From: CAXTTV01 sp964247295
Lineage (GTDB): Bacteria; Chloroflexota; Ktedonobacteria; Ktedonobacterales; Ktedonobacteraceae
NCBI GenBank assembly: GCA_964247295.1
Contig: CAXTTV010000218.1
Location: 1-7,781 of the forward strand
DNA: 7,781 bases
Direction of reading: 5' to 3'
A model generated the notes under the pieces. That model was not told where the DNA came from. It saw nothing but the letters and a program-made list of their open reading frames with translations, and did not search any database. A program made the position numbers and the translations under genes. How positions within the stretch are numbered: position 1 is the first letter of the stretch; the number at the start of each line of letters is the position of its first letter. Shown in pieces: positions 1-5,851 of this stretch.

Positions 1-107
1 TGTCTAGCCCCTTCAAGGGTTCGCCAACGGTATCAAAATTCGGGATGACTCATGTAGCTACCTGTTTGTGCGTAAGTATAACCTGCAAAATTCCCCACTG
101 ATCTCTC

Positions 108-135
108 TTGACAAAACTATGACCACAGTGATAAT
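108..135 (+). promoter_or_regulatory. Probable promoter of the tetR-efflux operon
   Basis: A perfect -35 hexamer TTGACA lies at 108-113. A -10-like GATAAT (5 of 6 matches to TATAAT) lies at 130-135, giving a 16-bp spacer; reading the -10 as TAATAT at 132-137 gives 18 bp. The start of transcription would fall near 142, inside the first palindrome at 140-153, which is the usual place for a TetR-type repressor to block initiation. The promoter faces the operon beginning at 253 and leaves a leader of about 110 nt. The hexamers are seen in the sequence; promoter activity is inferred. Confidence 0.6.
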
Positions 136-139
136 ATTA

Positions 140-174
140 TGACTATGTAGTCAATAAATTGACAGAGTAGTCAA
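140..174. promoter_or_regulatory. Paired palindromic operators, likely TetR binding sites
   Basis: TGACTATGTAGTCA (140-153) is a perfect palindrome with 6-bp arms around TG. Exactly 20 bp further on, TGACAGAGTAGTCA (160-173) matches it at 11 of 14 positions and keeps the core TGAC-N6-GTCA; it extends to TTGAC/GTCAA arms at 159-174. The 20-bp step is about two helical turns, so two repressor dimers would sit on the same face of the DNA. A third TGAC falls another 20 bp upstream at 120-123 but has no matching right arm. The sites lie just downstream of the -10 and just upstream of a tetR gene, so autoregulation is the natural reading. Binding by this particular repressor is inferred from position. 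Confidence 0.6.
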
Positions 175-187
175 ATTAAAGTTTAAA
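159..187 (+). promoter_or_regulatory. Possible second promoter overlapping the second operator
   Basis: A second TTGACA occurs at 159-164, and TTTAAA (4 of 6 matches to TATAAT) lies at 182-187 with a 17-bp spacer. The -35 is also the left arm of the second palindrome, so a bound repressor would cover it. The -10 is weak and the TTGACA may simply be part of the operator, so confidence is low. Confidence 0.25.
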
Positions 188-252
188 TGGTCACTCCATG
201 AGGTATCAGTTCCTTTATGGATGCCCCATTACCTAGATAGATTGGAGCTTCG

Positions 253-882
253 ATGACATCGGAAAGCGTCCCGCCTCTCCCTTTACGTGAGCGGCAGCGA
301 CTAGAACGCGAGCAATTGATTCTCCAGACAGCGAAAGAGATGCTGCTGGAGAAAGGCTATAGTGATACTTCGATGGATGAAATAGCCACTCGTGTTGGGA
401 TCGCGAAGGGTACGCTTTACCTGCACTTTGCCCGTAAAGAGGATCTGATGTACAAGCTTTTTCAAAATGCGATACTTCAGATGATGCAAACCCTTGAACA
501 GCTTGACTCTATAGAGGGTAACCCTCTTCAAAAATTAGATCAGGTTATCCGGGCGATGTACCAGGGCGTATTTATTCCAAATGCTCAACTTTTTTATGTG
601 TTGTTCAACATGGTTGATCTTCATCATATTATGACTGAGCAGAAGGGTGAGCTCCTCCACAAAGTAAGTGCTCGCATCAGGGTAATTTTGGAGGACGCGA
701 AAGCTGAGGGTCTTTGTGATCCTACACTTCCGACCGAAATTATGATTAGTACATTCTTTAGTATGCTTTCGCCCCTTGGATACCGCCGCCTGATTTTGAC
801 GGAAAAAATGCTTCCGGAAGAGGTGATTACCTGGATTGAGCGCATCTATTTCCGGGGCATCGGAGCTAATTGGCCCATCTAA
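253..882 (+). CDS. TetR/AcrR-family transcriptional repressor
   Basis: This 209-residue protein has the normal length and layout of a TetR-family regulator. The DNA-binding domain spans about residues 20-66: a first helix (ILQTAKEMLLEKG), then the helix-turn-helix, with the family signature GIAKGTLYLHF at 49-59 followed by KEDL. The remainder (about 70-209) is an all-helical ligand-binding and dimerisation domain of variable sequence, so the inducer cannot be read from it. The ATG is supported by GGAG at 244-247, five bases upstream. The gene is first in the operon, 43 bp ahead of a drug exporter, and lies behind two palindromes that overlap its promoter; this fits an autorepressor that also controls the pump. 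The family call is secure; the regulatory target is inferred from context. Confidence 0.92.
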   Translation: MTSESVPPLPLRERQRLEREQLILQTAKEMLLEKGYSDTSMDEIATRVGIAKGTLYLHFARKEDLMYKLFQNAILQMMQTLEQLDSIEGNPLQKLDQVIRAMYQGVFIPNAQLFYVLFNMVDLHHIMTEQKGELLHKVSARIRVILEDAKAEGLCDPTLPTEIMISTFFSMLSPLGYRRLILTEKMLPEEVITWIERIYFRGIGANWPI

Positions 883-925
883 TACATGTAGAGCGTCAAC
901 TGTCCTTAAAGGAGTTCTTTTGATT

Positions 926-2569
926 ATGCAAATTCCGGCAACCACGACGAGAAGGGAGGGGGGGCTTCCTTACAAATGGCTGGTGGCTAGTGTGGTTATC
1001 TTTGGTATCTTTATGAGCGTTCTTGACACAACAATTGTCAATATCGCAGTGCCAAGATTCCAGACAGCCTTCGGTGCTGACTTGAATAGCGTCCAGTGGG
1101 TAGTCACTGGCTATATTCTGGCTCAAGGCGTCGCCACTCCTCTAACAGCATTCCTTTCCAATCGGATTGGGATGAAGCGCTCCTACCTGATAGCATTGGT
1201 TCTTTTTACGATAGGTTCGGCCCTTTGTGGCTTCGCCTGGAGCCTGCCAATACTGATTTTCTTCCGTGTCCTGCAAGGTGCGGGCGGAGCTTTTCTCCTG
1301 CCTCTTTCGATCACATTGCTTTATCGGGAGTTTCCTCCGAATGAGCGCGGGACGGCGATGGGTGCGTTGGGTATCCCTATTCTGCTGGCCCCGGCTCTCG
1401 GCCCAACTCTGGGTGGGTATATCGTGACTTATGCTGGCTGGCCTTTGATCTTCTTTATCAACGTTCCAATTGGGATTCTGGGTTTTATCCTGGGTTACAT
1501 TTTGCTGAATGAGGGAGAGATTAATCCACAGGCTTCGTTTGATATTCCAGGCTTCTTACTCTCGGCTTCTGGATTGGCCTCTCTACTTTATGGGCTCTCT
1601 TCTGTGAGTAGCGATGGCTGGACTTCAGGAACTGTTCTGGGAACATTGGCCTACGGCTTTCTAGCTCTAACGGCTTTCGTGATTCTTGAGCTCAGCATTA
1701 CCCGGCGCGGCGGTCAGCCATTGCTGGATTTGACGGTCTTCGGCAATTGGAAATTTACTGCGAATAATATTGCCAGCATCCTCGTAACGTTCGCGCTTTA
1801 TGGCGGGCTCTTTGTGGTCCCTATCTATCTGCAAAATGTGCGCCACCTCAGCGCCTATCAGGCTGGACTGGTCCTGCTTCCTCAGGCCCTGGCTTCGATG
1901 GTAGCCGTAGTCGTTGGTGGGCGACTTGTTGATAAACTGGGCGTACGAGCGATTGTCGTTCCAGGTCTGCTGCTGCTGGTCTTTACCAACTGGCGTTTCA
2001 CTTTTCTCGATACGCACATACCTTATCTGGATTTCCAGTTTCTACTAGTCTTACGGGGCATTGGTATCGGTTTGGCTTTACAGCCTTTGATGCTGGCTTC
2101 TCTATCGGAGATCCCACCGCATCAGCTTAGTGGCGCATCATCTCTCAATACAGCTCTTCGCTTTATTGGTAGCTCACTGACGATTGCGATTATCGCGACA
2201 ATGCTCCAGACACAAACAAAAGTACATTATTCTCATCTGGCCGAGCTGGTAACTCCTGGCTCGCGAACTGGTCAGCTTATTCAAGGTCTTCAGGCTTTAC
2301 TGATCTCTAAGGGAGCCGCGATTAACACAGCTTACACTTCCGCGCTCTCGGTGATTAGTGGACAGCTACGACTTCAAAGTTATGTCCTGGCGATGATAGA
2401 TGTGTTCTGGCTGAGCCTGGTTCTGGCGGCTATTGGGGCGGCTTCGGCCTTTATAGCTAATGGGCCAACGCGCAAACGCCTGGCTCGCGATCAGCCCGAT
2501 ATACAGCTTTCGGACGATCAACGCGAGGAGATGGAAAAGGCTCGCGAGGAGGCTCTAATCGGAGGGTAA
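926..2569 (+). CDS. MFS drug exporter, DHA2 family (EmrB/QacA type, 14 TM)
   Basis: This 547-residue inner-membrane proton/drug antiporter has the size and hydrophobic pattern of the 14-helix DHA2 family. Visible signatures are LDTTIVNIAVP in helix 1 (33-43, acidic D34), motif A NRIGMKRSY in the loop after helix 2 (79-87), the antiporter motif C in helix 5 (about 146-166, ending GPTLGGYI), and GWPLIFFINVPIG (171-183), typical of EmrB relatives. A charged, helical cytoplasmic tail runs from about 513 to 547. The frame is open upstream into the end of tetR, but the best start is ATG at 926, with AAAGGAG at 908-914 (11-nt spacing). An in-frame TTG at 920 has the better 5-nt spacing and would add only two residues. 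Family members export hydrophobic or cationic toxins and antibiotics; the substrate here is unknown. It is probably co-transcribed with tetR and the adaptor that follows. Confidence 0.9.
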   Translation: MQIPATTTRREGGLPYKWLVASVVIFGIFMSVLDTTIVNIAVPRFQTAFGADLNSVQWVVTGYILAQGVATPLTAFLSNRIGMKRSYLIALVLFTIGSALCGFAWSLPILIFFRVLQGAGGAFLLPLSITLLYREFPPNERGTAMGALGIPILLAPALGPTLGGYIVTYAGWPLIFFINVPIGILGFILGYILLNEGEINPQASFDIPGFLLSASGLASLLYGLSSVSSDGWTSGTVLGTLAYGFLALTAFVILELSITRRGGQPLLDLTVFGNWKFTANNIASILVTFALYGGLFVVPIYLQNVRHLSAYQAGLVLLPQALASMVAVVVGGRLVDKLGVRAIVVPGLLLLVFTNWRFTFLDTHIPYLDFQFLLVLRGIGIGLALQPLMLASLSEIPPHQLSGASSLNTALRFIGSSLTIAIIATMLQTQTKVHYSHLAELVTPGSRTGQLIQGLQALLISKGAAINTAYTSALSVISGQLRLQSYVLAMIDVFWLSLVLAAIGAASAFIANGPTRKRLARDQPDIQLSDDQREEMEKAREEALIGG

Positions 2570-2660
2570 AATCTCGCAACAAGCCTTTCAGGATTTTATC
2601 CACTGAGATACGAAAAGTCTACTAATATCAAACGTGTGTTTTGAAAGGATCTATAAAGCT

Positions 2661-3347
2661 ATGCGTCGAACAATTATTGCAACGCTTCTGATTGTGATCG
2701 CGGTTTTTGCCATTGCTGGGGGAGCCGGTTACTGGTTCTGGAATAACTATAATTACTACAGTACCGATGACGCTCTGGTAACGGGGCAGTCAGTAAGTCT
2801 GAGCAGCCCAGCGGCTGGACAACTCACAACCTATACAGTAAAACAGGGTGATACGGTAACCGCTGGTCAAACGGTGGCGACGATTACACCAGCTACAACG
2901 ACAGCGCCAGCCACGACAGGGACAACAGGGACAGCGGCTGAGCCAAAAACGATTAATGTCACGAGCCCGATCTCGGGAACGATTGTCCAATCAACAGGCG
3001 TTCAGGGCCAGAACGTGACTCCGGGAGCTTCTCTGCTCCAGGTGAGCGATCTCTCGAATCTGACGGTTACGGCCTATGTAGATGAGAACACCTTCAAAAA
3101 TATTAAGACGAACCAGGATGTTGACGTTACTGTCGATGCCTATAAAGATACAAGCCTGGACGGTCACATTGATCGCATTGTCCAGTCGGCTGCCAGTCAG
3201 TTCTCGCTTCTGCCCACAACAGATTACGCGAGCGGCAACTTTACCAAGGTTGGACAGCGCATCCCGGTAGTGGTAAAGCTGAATACTAACGGTGGAAATA
3301 ACATTGTTCCCGGTATGAGCGCCGAGGTAAGAATCCATATCCACTAA
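2661..3347 (+). CDS. EmrA/HlyD-like membrane fusion protein, short form
   Basis: This 228-residue adaptor has one N-terminal membrane anchor (about 4-26) and an external domain. After the EmrA-like STDDALVTG (34-42) come the first lipoyl half (about 46-77, SSPAAGQL...VKQGDTV), a 19-residue Thr/Ala/Pro linker (78-96), the second lipoyl half (97-130, SPISGTIV) and a beta-barrel domain (131-228). The barrel contains FSLLPTTDYASGNFTKVGQR (181-200) and PGMSAEV (217-223), both hallmarks of EmrA partners of DHA2 pumps. EmrA-type proteins usually have a long helical hairpin between the lipoyl halves; here the short linker replaces it. An upstream in-frame GTG at 2634 is possible, but ATG at 2661 has AAAGGA at 2644-2649 and gives a standard signal anchor. 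It lies 91 bp after the exporter, the reverse of the usual emrA-emrB order. It presumably helps the pump release substrate outside the membrane. Confidence 0.87.
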   Translation: MRRTIIATLLIVIAVFAIAGGAGYWFWNNYNYYSTDDALVTGQSVSLSSPAAGQLTTYTVKQGDTVTAGQTVATITPATTTAPATTGTTGTAAEPKTINVTSPISGTIVQSTGVQGQNVTPGASLLQVSDLSNLTVTAYVDENTFKNIKTNQDVDVTVDAYKDTSLDGHIDRIVQSAASQFSLLPTTDYASGNFTKVGQRIPVVVKLNTNGGNNIVPGMSAEVRIHIH

Positions 3348-3370
3348 GCCCACAAATTGTATAGTGAGAT

Positions 3371-3392
3371 GCGGCCTTCCTAAGGAGGTCGC
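3371..3392 (+). other. Small imperfect hairpin in the adaptor-to-fourth-gene gap
   Basis: GCGGCCTTCC (3371-3380) can pair with GGAGGTCGC (3384-3392) around a UAA loop, with one G-U pair and one bulged base. There is no T-run after it, so it is not a standard terminator. It could stabilise the upstream mRNA end or modulate read-through into the gene at 3420. The right arm also contains a ribosome-binding-like AAGGAGG (3382-3388), but the likely binding site of the next gene is the separate GAAAGGAG nearer its ATG. Confidence 0.3.
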
Positions 3393-3419
3393 GCTCAACG
3401 TATCTGAAAGGAGCATAGG

Positions 3420-3992
3420 ATGTTGATTATTGGAGGCCTCTTCGCGCTGGCAATTCTTGCAATCCTGGGGGCAATTTGGGCGTTTAGAGACGAACGCCAA
3501 CCAGCGTCTGGCGCAAGGAAGGTTGAAGAGTCTCAGATCTCTCCAGCACCTGAGATTGCGCTTCCAGATGCACATAAACCGGCGATGGCTCCTGAAAATA
3601 GTGATCAAGAAAAAGACCATGAGCCAGTGGATCACGATGCTCCTACTCTTCCCTCATTAAAGATTGATCAACCGACAAGTACAGATCGAAACGCCCTGGC
3701 TCATCAATCTTCCGAAGTGGACAATGAGAGTCACTTGAACGACCCGGCTCCCTCTTTTGAGACAAACCATTTGAATCTCCATACGCTCCTGGATCATCAG
3801 CGTGATCTGGTAACACTGGATCGCACTCAATTCAATCAGCTCCAGGGGGAGATCCTTCGCTTCCATCTGCTCATTCACGATGCCGAGGAGAGCATACATA
3901 GTATTAAGACAATTCTCGAAAGCGTTGAGCAAGAACAGCTTTCCGAGCAGCCCAGGCATGAAACAGGCCCAATCCTGGACGCACATCATTAA
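3420..3992 (+). CDS. Single-pass membrane protein of unknown function
   Basis: I do not recognise this 190-residue protein. Residues 1-22 are a continuous hydrophobic helix (MLIIGGLFALAILAIL...), followed by RDER. Residues about 25-115 are rich in Pro, Asp, Glu, Ser and His and look disordered. Residues about 119-175 form an amphipathic, probably coiled-coil helical segment (LDHQRDLVTLDRTQFNQLQ, then EESIHSIKTILESVEQEQ). No basic residues precede the helix while arginines follow it, which mildly favours a cytoplasmic C-terminal part. The start is well supported by GAAAGGAG at 3406-3413, six bases before ATG. It lies 72 bp after the adaptor on the same strand, and the operon terminator follows it, so it probably belongs to the efflux operon. 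An accessory pump role is only a guess; a scaffold or an unrelated passenger gene is equally possible. Confidence 0.75.
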   Translation: MLIIGGLFALAILAILGAIWAFRDERQPASGARKVEESQISPAPEIALPDAHKPAMAPENSDQEKDHEPVDHDAPTLPSLKIDQPTSTDRNALAHQSSEVDNESHLNDPAPSFETNHLNLHTLLDHQRDLVTLDRTQFNQLQGEILRFHLLIHDAEESIHSIKTILESVEQEQLSEQPRHETGPILDAHH

Positions 3993-4018
3993 TCCCGGTA
4001 TTGAGTAATCAAAAATTC

Positions 4019-4058
4019 AAGAGAGAAAAGCATATCTACCAAGCTTTTCTCTCTTTTT
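4019..4058 (+). terminator. Rho-independent terminator of the efflux operon
   Basis: A perfect 13-bp stem pairs 4019-4031 (AAGAGAGAAAAGC) with 4043-4055 around an 11-nt loop, followed by a T-run to 4058. It lies 26 bp after the stop of the last plus-strand gene. The minus-strand ATPase gene ends at 4073, and its transcript would form the same stem followed by TTGAATTTTT, so the element may serve both convergent units. Confidence 0.88.
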
Positions 4059-4072
4059 AGCTTTTTCGCTGG

Positions 4073-5500
4073 CTATGACCATGGAAAAAAGATCCCTGCC
4101 TGCTTCAGCTTAGTAAGACAACGAGGGCGTCCTCCACTCACCTTAAAATCACCATCCATATGCTGTTGATCTACCTCTCCAGATTGAGCTGGTGAGAAAT
4201 AATAAATGTTTTGAAGTTGGTCGGCGCTATCCTCAGTCCCCTGTACATCAACCACACTGTGAATTTTATAAGAGTGGTTGGGTAACTGCCCAATGTGAAT
4301 TATCAGATCCAGTGAACCAATAAACTGAGAATGGACAATCTCAGGATGGATACAGCTTTTATGGAGCGCGCAGAGGGCCTCTAGCCGCGTTACAACGTCA
4401 GTAGCATGCTGAGCGTAAAGGGTAAACAAAAGACCATTATGACCGTTTTGCATTGTTTGTAACAGATCAAAGGCCTCCGCTCCGTGACATTCATCCAGCA
4501 CCAGGTGGTCTGGCCGCAACCGCCGGGCCGTATTTACAAGATCTCCCATAGTCAGGCCCGGCTGCCCCTTTTCTAGCGAGGTTGCCGGTGCTTCAAGAGA
4601 GATTATCTGAAGTTGGGGCAAGGTCAGCCGCGCGCAGTCCTCAAGCGTTACAATGCGCTTGTCCTCAGAAATGCATGATGCCAGAGCATTGAGCAGGGTT
4701 GTTCGCCCGGCCCCTAAATCGCCGCTAATAACGATATTCAGGCGAGCCTTCACACAACTTATCAAAAAATCGGCCATTTCCTGAGTAAGCAAACCTCGCT
4801 CAATCAAATTGTTTAAACTTAGATCTTGCCGCCAGGGAGTACGGATCGTCAGAGTTGGGCCTTTTACAGCGTTAGGAGGCATAACAGCCGTCACCTGTGT
4901 CCCATCCGGGAGACGAAGATCCACCATTGGAGCATGTGGATCAATACGTACGCCAGCTCGACGTACCATTGTGTTAATCAGACGTTTCAAATGCTGATCG
5001 TCCCCAAACGGACAATCTGTTTTTTGAACCTTCCCATTACGGCGAACGTAGACCAGATGGGGGCCGACAACCATAATCTCTTGTACCGTTTCATCATGGA
5101 GGAGGACCTCTAGAGGACCATAGCCTAAAACTTCATTGACAATCGCAGCCAGAAGCATTTCAACGTCAGTACAGTCATGCACCTGCCGAGAGAAAAGTGG
5201 CTCAGAACGCAGAAGAGAGATTGCCTGGCCGCGCACCATCTCAGTCATTACAGGAGTGCGTTCCGGCACATCCTCCGACTTCTGATACAGCTCACGGTAG
5301 ATATAAGAGCTGAGGCGCAACATAATCGGCCAGAGCGGGTTACCAGGACGAATTCCATGTGAAAAAGCTGTCGATTGTTTTTCGGAAAGAAAAACAGTCG
5401 AATGCGAAGCAACGTACTGTAGATCAAGGGGAGCTTGATTATCATTAAGCCAGGCATCTTCCTGCTCTGCTACAGCGATCTTGGCTTTCCTTTTTAACAT
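4073..5500 (-). CDS. CpaF/TadA-like secretion ATPase, divergent catalytic site
   Basis: This 475-residue protein is clearly a type II/IV secretion ATPase of the CpaF/TadA branch, which normally powers assembly of Flp/Tad pili or related exporters at the cytoplasmic membrane. A variable N-terminus (1-110) precedes the family N-domain: NEVLGYGPLE (122-131), EIMVVGPHLVYV (141-152), PMVDLRLPDGTQV (191-203) and LTIR (217-220). The ATPase core begins at about 253. Its Walker A motif is GDLGAGRTT (260-268), with R266 where the catalytic lysine is expected (codon CGA at 4703-4705). LED (286-288) and E337 of Walker B (LVLDE) are kept, but the family's GEVRG-type motif reads DECHG (H339) and the TIHAN histidine box reads TLYAQ (Y362). 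The reading frame is intact. AAGGA at 5507-5511 sits six bases before ATG. No TadB, TadC or pilin gene is nearby. Family membership is secure; ATPase activity is doubtful. Confidence 0.88.
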   Translation of the reverse strand: MLKRKAKIAVAEQEDAWLNDNQAPLDLQYVASHSTVFLSEKQSTAFSHGIRPGNPLWPIMLRLSSYIYRELYQKSEDVPERTPVMTEMVRGQAISLLRSEPLFSRQVHDCTDVEMLLAAIVNEVLGYGPLEVLLHDETVQEIMVVGPHLVYVRRNGKVQKTDCPFGDDQHLKRLINTMVRRAGVRIDPHAPMVDLRLPDGTQVTAVMPPNAVKGPTLTIRTPWRQDLSLNNLIERGLLTQEMADFLISCVKARLNIVISGDLGAGRTTLLNALASCISEDKRIVTLEDCARLTLPQLQIISLEAPATSLEKGQPGLTMGDLVNTARRLRPDHLVLDECHGAEAFDLLQTMQNGHNGLLFTLYAQHATDVVTRLEALCALHKSCIHPEIVHSQFIGSLDLIIHIGQLPNHSYKIHSVVDVQGTEDSADQLQNIYYFSPAQSGEVDQQHMDGDFKVSGGRPRCLTKLKQAGIFFPWS

Positions 5501-5526
5501 ACCCGGTCCTTACTAGGAGCATCCCT

Positions 5527-5549
5527 GCCTGTCAGCAGGCCACTTTGGC
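5527..5549 (-). other. Overlapping small inverted repeats in the ATPase-gene leader
   Basis: Positions 5527-5531 (GCCTG) and 5536-5540 (CAGGC) form a 5-bp stem with a 4-nt loop. On the minus strand CCTGCC (5544-5549) can alternatively pair with GGCAGG (5524-5529), which overlaps the first stem, so the two folds exclude each other. The element lies 24-49 bases upstream of the ATPase start codon. No T-run follows, so it does not look like an attenuator terminator. The arms are short and chance is a fair explanation. Confidence 0.2.
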
Positions 5550-5714
5550 AGGTTCTCCGCGTGATATTGCGAACAACTGGTATAGCACAGTAGAACACAT
5601 CTACATCTAGTATAGAGAAGCCACAATGGACAGGAGGTTTGGTCTAGAAGGAAAAGTGAGGGGAGCACAAATAGGTATAACAAGGATTACTTTATTTTTT
5701 CCGTTTTATTAAAG

Positions 5715-5757
5715 TTATCCACATCTTTTCCTTTTTTTCCACATTTTTTGTGGATAA
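5715..5757. promoter_or_regulatory. Cluster of three DnaA boxes in an AT-rich block
   Basis: TTATCCACA at 5715-5723 and TGTGGATAA at 5749-5757 are perfect consensus DnaA boxes in opposite orientation; with flanking G and C they form a 10-bp inverted repeat (5714-5723 and 5749-5758). TTTTCCACA at 5735-5743 fits the relaxed consensus TTWTNCACA. Three boxes in 43 bp of AT-rich, non-coding DNA is far beyond what chance would place there. DnaA boxes of this kind mark replication origins, DnaA-titration sites or DnaA-regulated promoters. No dnaA, dnaN or rpmH gene is visible in the window, so I cannot choose among these. Confidence 0.75.
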
Positions 5758-5788
5758 CCTATATCTATTCTATTCTAGTAGTAAAAAA

Positions 5789-5806
5789 GGAGCAAAAGGA
5801 GCAAAA
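5789..5806 (+). repeat. Two tandem copies of GGAGCAAAA in a purine tract
   Basis: GGAGCAAAA occurs at 5789-5797 and again immediately at 5798-5806, within an almost pure-purine run on the plus strand from 5783 to 5816. It is followed by AAAGGAGGGG, which runs into the rpoD terminator stem. The repeat lies 32 bp from the nearest DnaA box. Only two copies are present, so it may be ordinary slippage in a purine tract rather than a protein-binding iteron. Confidence 0.5.
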
Positions 5807-5840
5807 AAAGGAGGGGCGTTTTATTCAACGCCCCTTTTTC
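5803..5840 (-). terminator. Rho-independent terminator of dnaG-rpoD
   Basis: A 9-bp stem pairs 5812-5820 (AGGGGCGTT) with 5827-5835 (AACGCCCCT) around the loop TTATTC. Read on the minus strand, the stem is followed by CC and seven T residues (5803-5809). It begins 17 bp after the rpoD stop codon. A T-run also follows the stem on the plus strand (5835-5839), so it could act in both directions, though no plus-strand gene leads into it. Confidence 0.85.
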
Positions 5841-5851
5841 AACCTCACTAT

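Larger units (their letters stand above)
5501..5851. other. 351-bp signal-rich intergenic region between rpoD and the ATPase gene
   Basis: I see no gene here on either strand. The right two thirds are strongly AT-rich: 5691-5790 has only 25 G/C in 100, against about half in the flanking genes. From left to right it holds the ribosome-binding site and short leader of the ATPase gene, small inverted repeats at 5527-5549, three DnaA boxes within 5715-5757, a TAGTAGTAA trinucleotide run at 5776-5784, a 9-bp tandem repeat at 5789-5806 and the rpoD terminator at 5803-5840. The promoter of the ATPase gene must lie here if it is a separate unit, but I could not find a convincing -35/-10 pair. Confidence 0.7.

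Noticed and set aside
1..107. Possible mobile-element end or gene tail at the left edge
   Set aside because: Short open frames run in from the edge and there is an 8-bp palindrome GTAGCTAC at 54-61, but no terminal inverted repeat pair, target duplication or recognisable protein tail is visible.
198..236. A 12-codon leader-peptide frame before tetR (ATG at 198, TAG at 234-236)
   Set aside because: There is no ribosome-binding sequence in front of it and no codon pattern or attenuator hairpin after it.
836..925. N-terminal extension of the MFS exporter to a TTG inside tetR
   Set aside because: The added 30 residues are non-hydrophobic and unlike DHA2 N-termini, and the strong AAAGGAG at 908-914 points to a start at 920 or 926.
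2991..3635. A 214-codon open frame on the minus strand across the adaptor and fourth gene
   Set aside because: It overlaps two well-supported plus-strand genes, is rich in Cys, Arg and Trp in a shadow-like way, and shows no domain.
5738..5754. TCCACA-TTTTT-TGTGGA hairpin as a terminator
   Set aside because: The stem is only 6 bp, AT-rich, and no T-run follows it in the direction of any gene; its arms are parts of the DnaA boxes, which explain it better.
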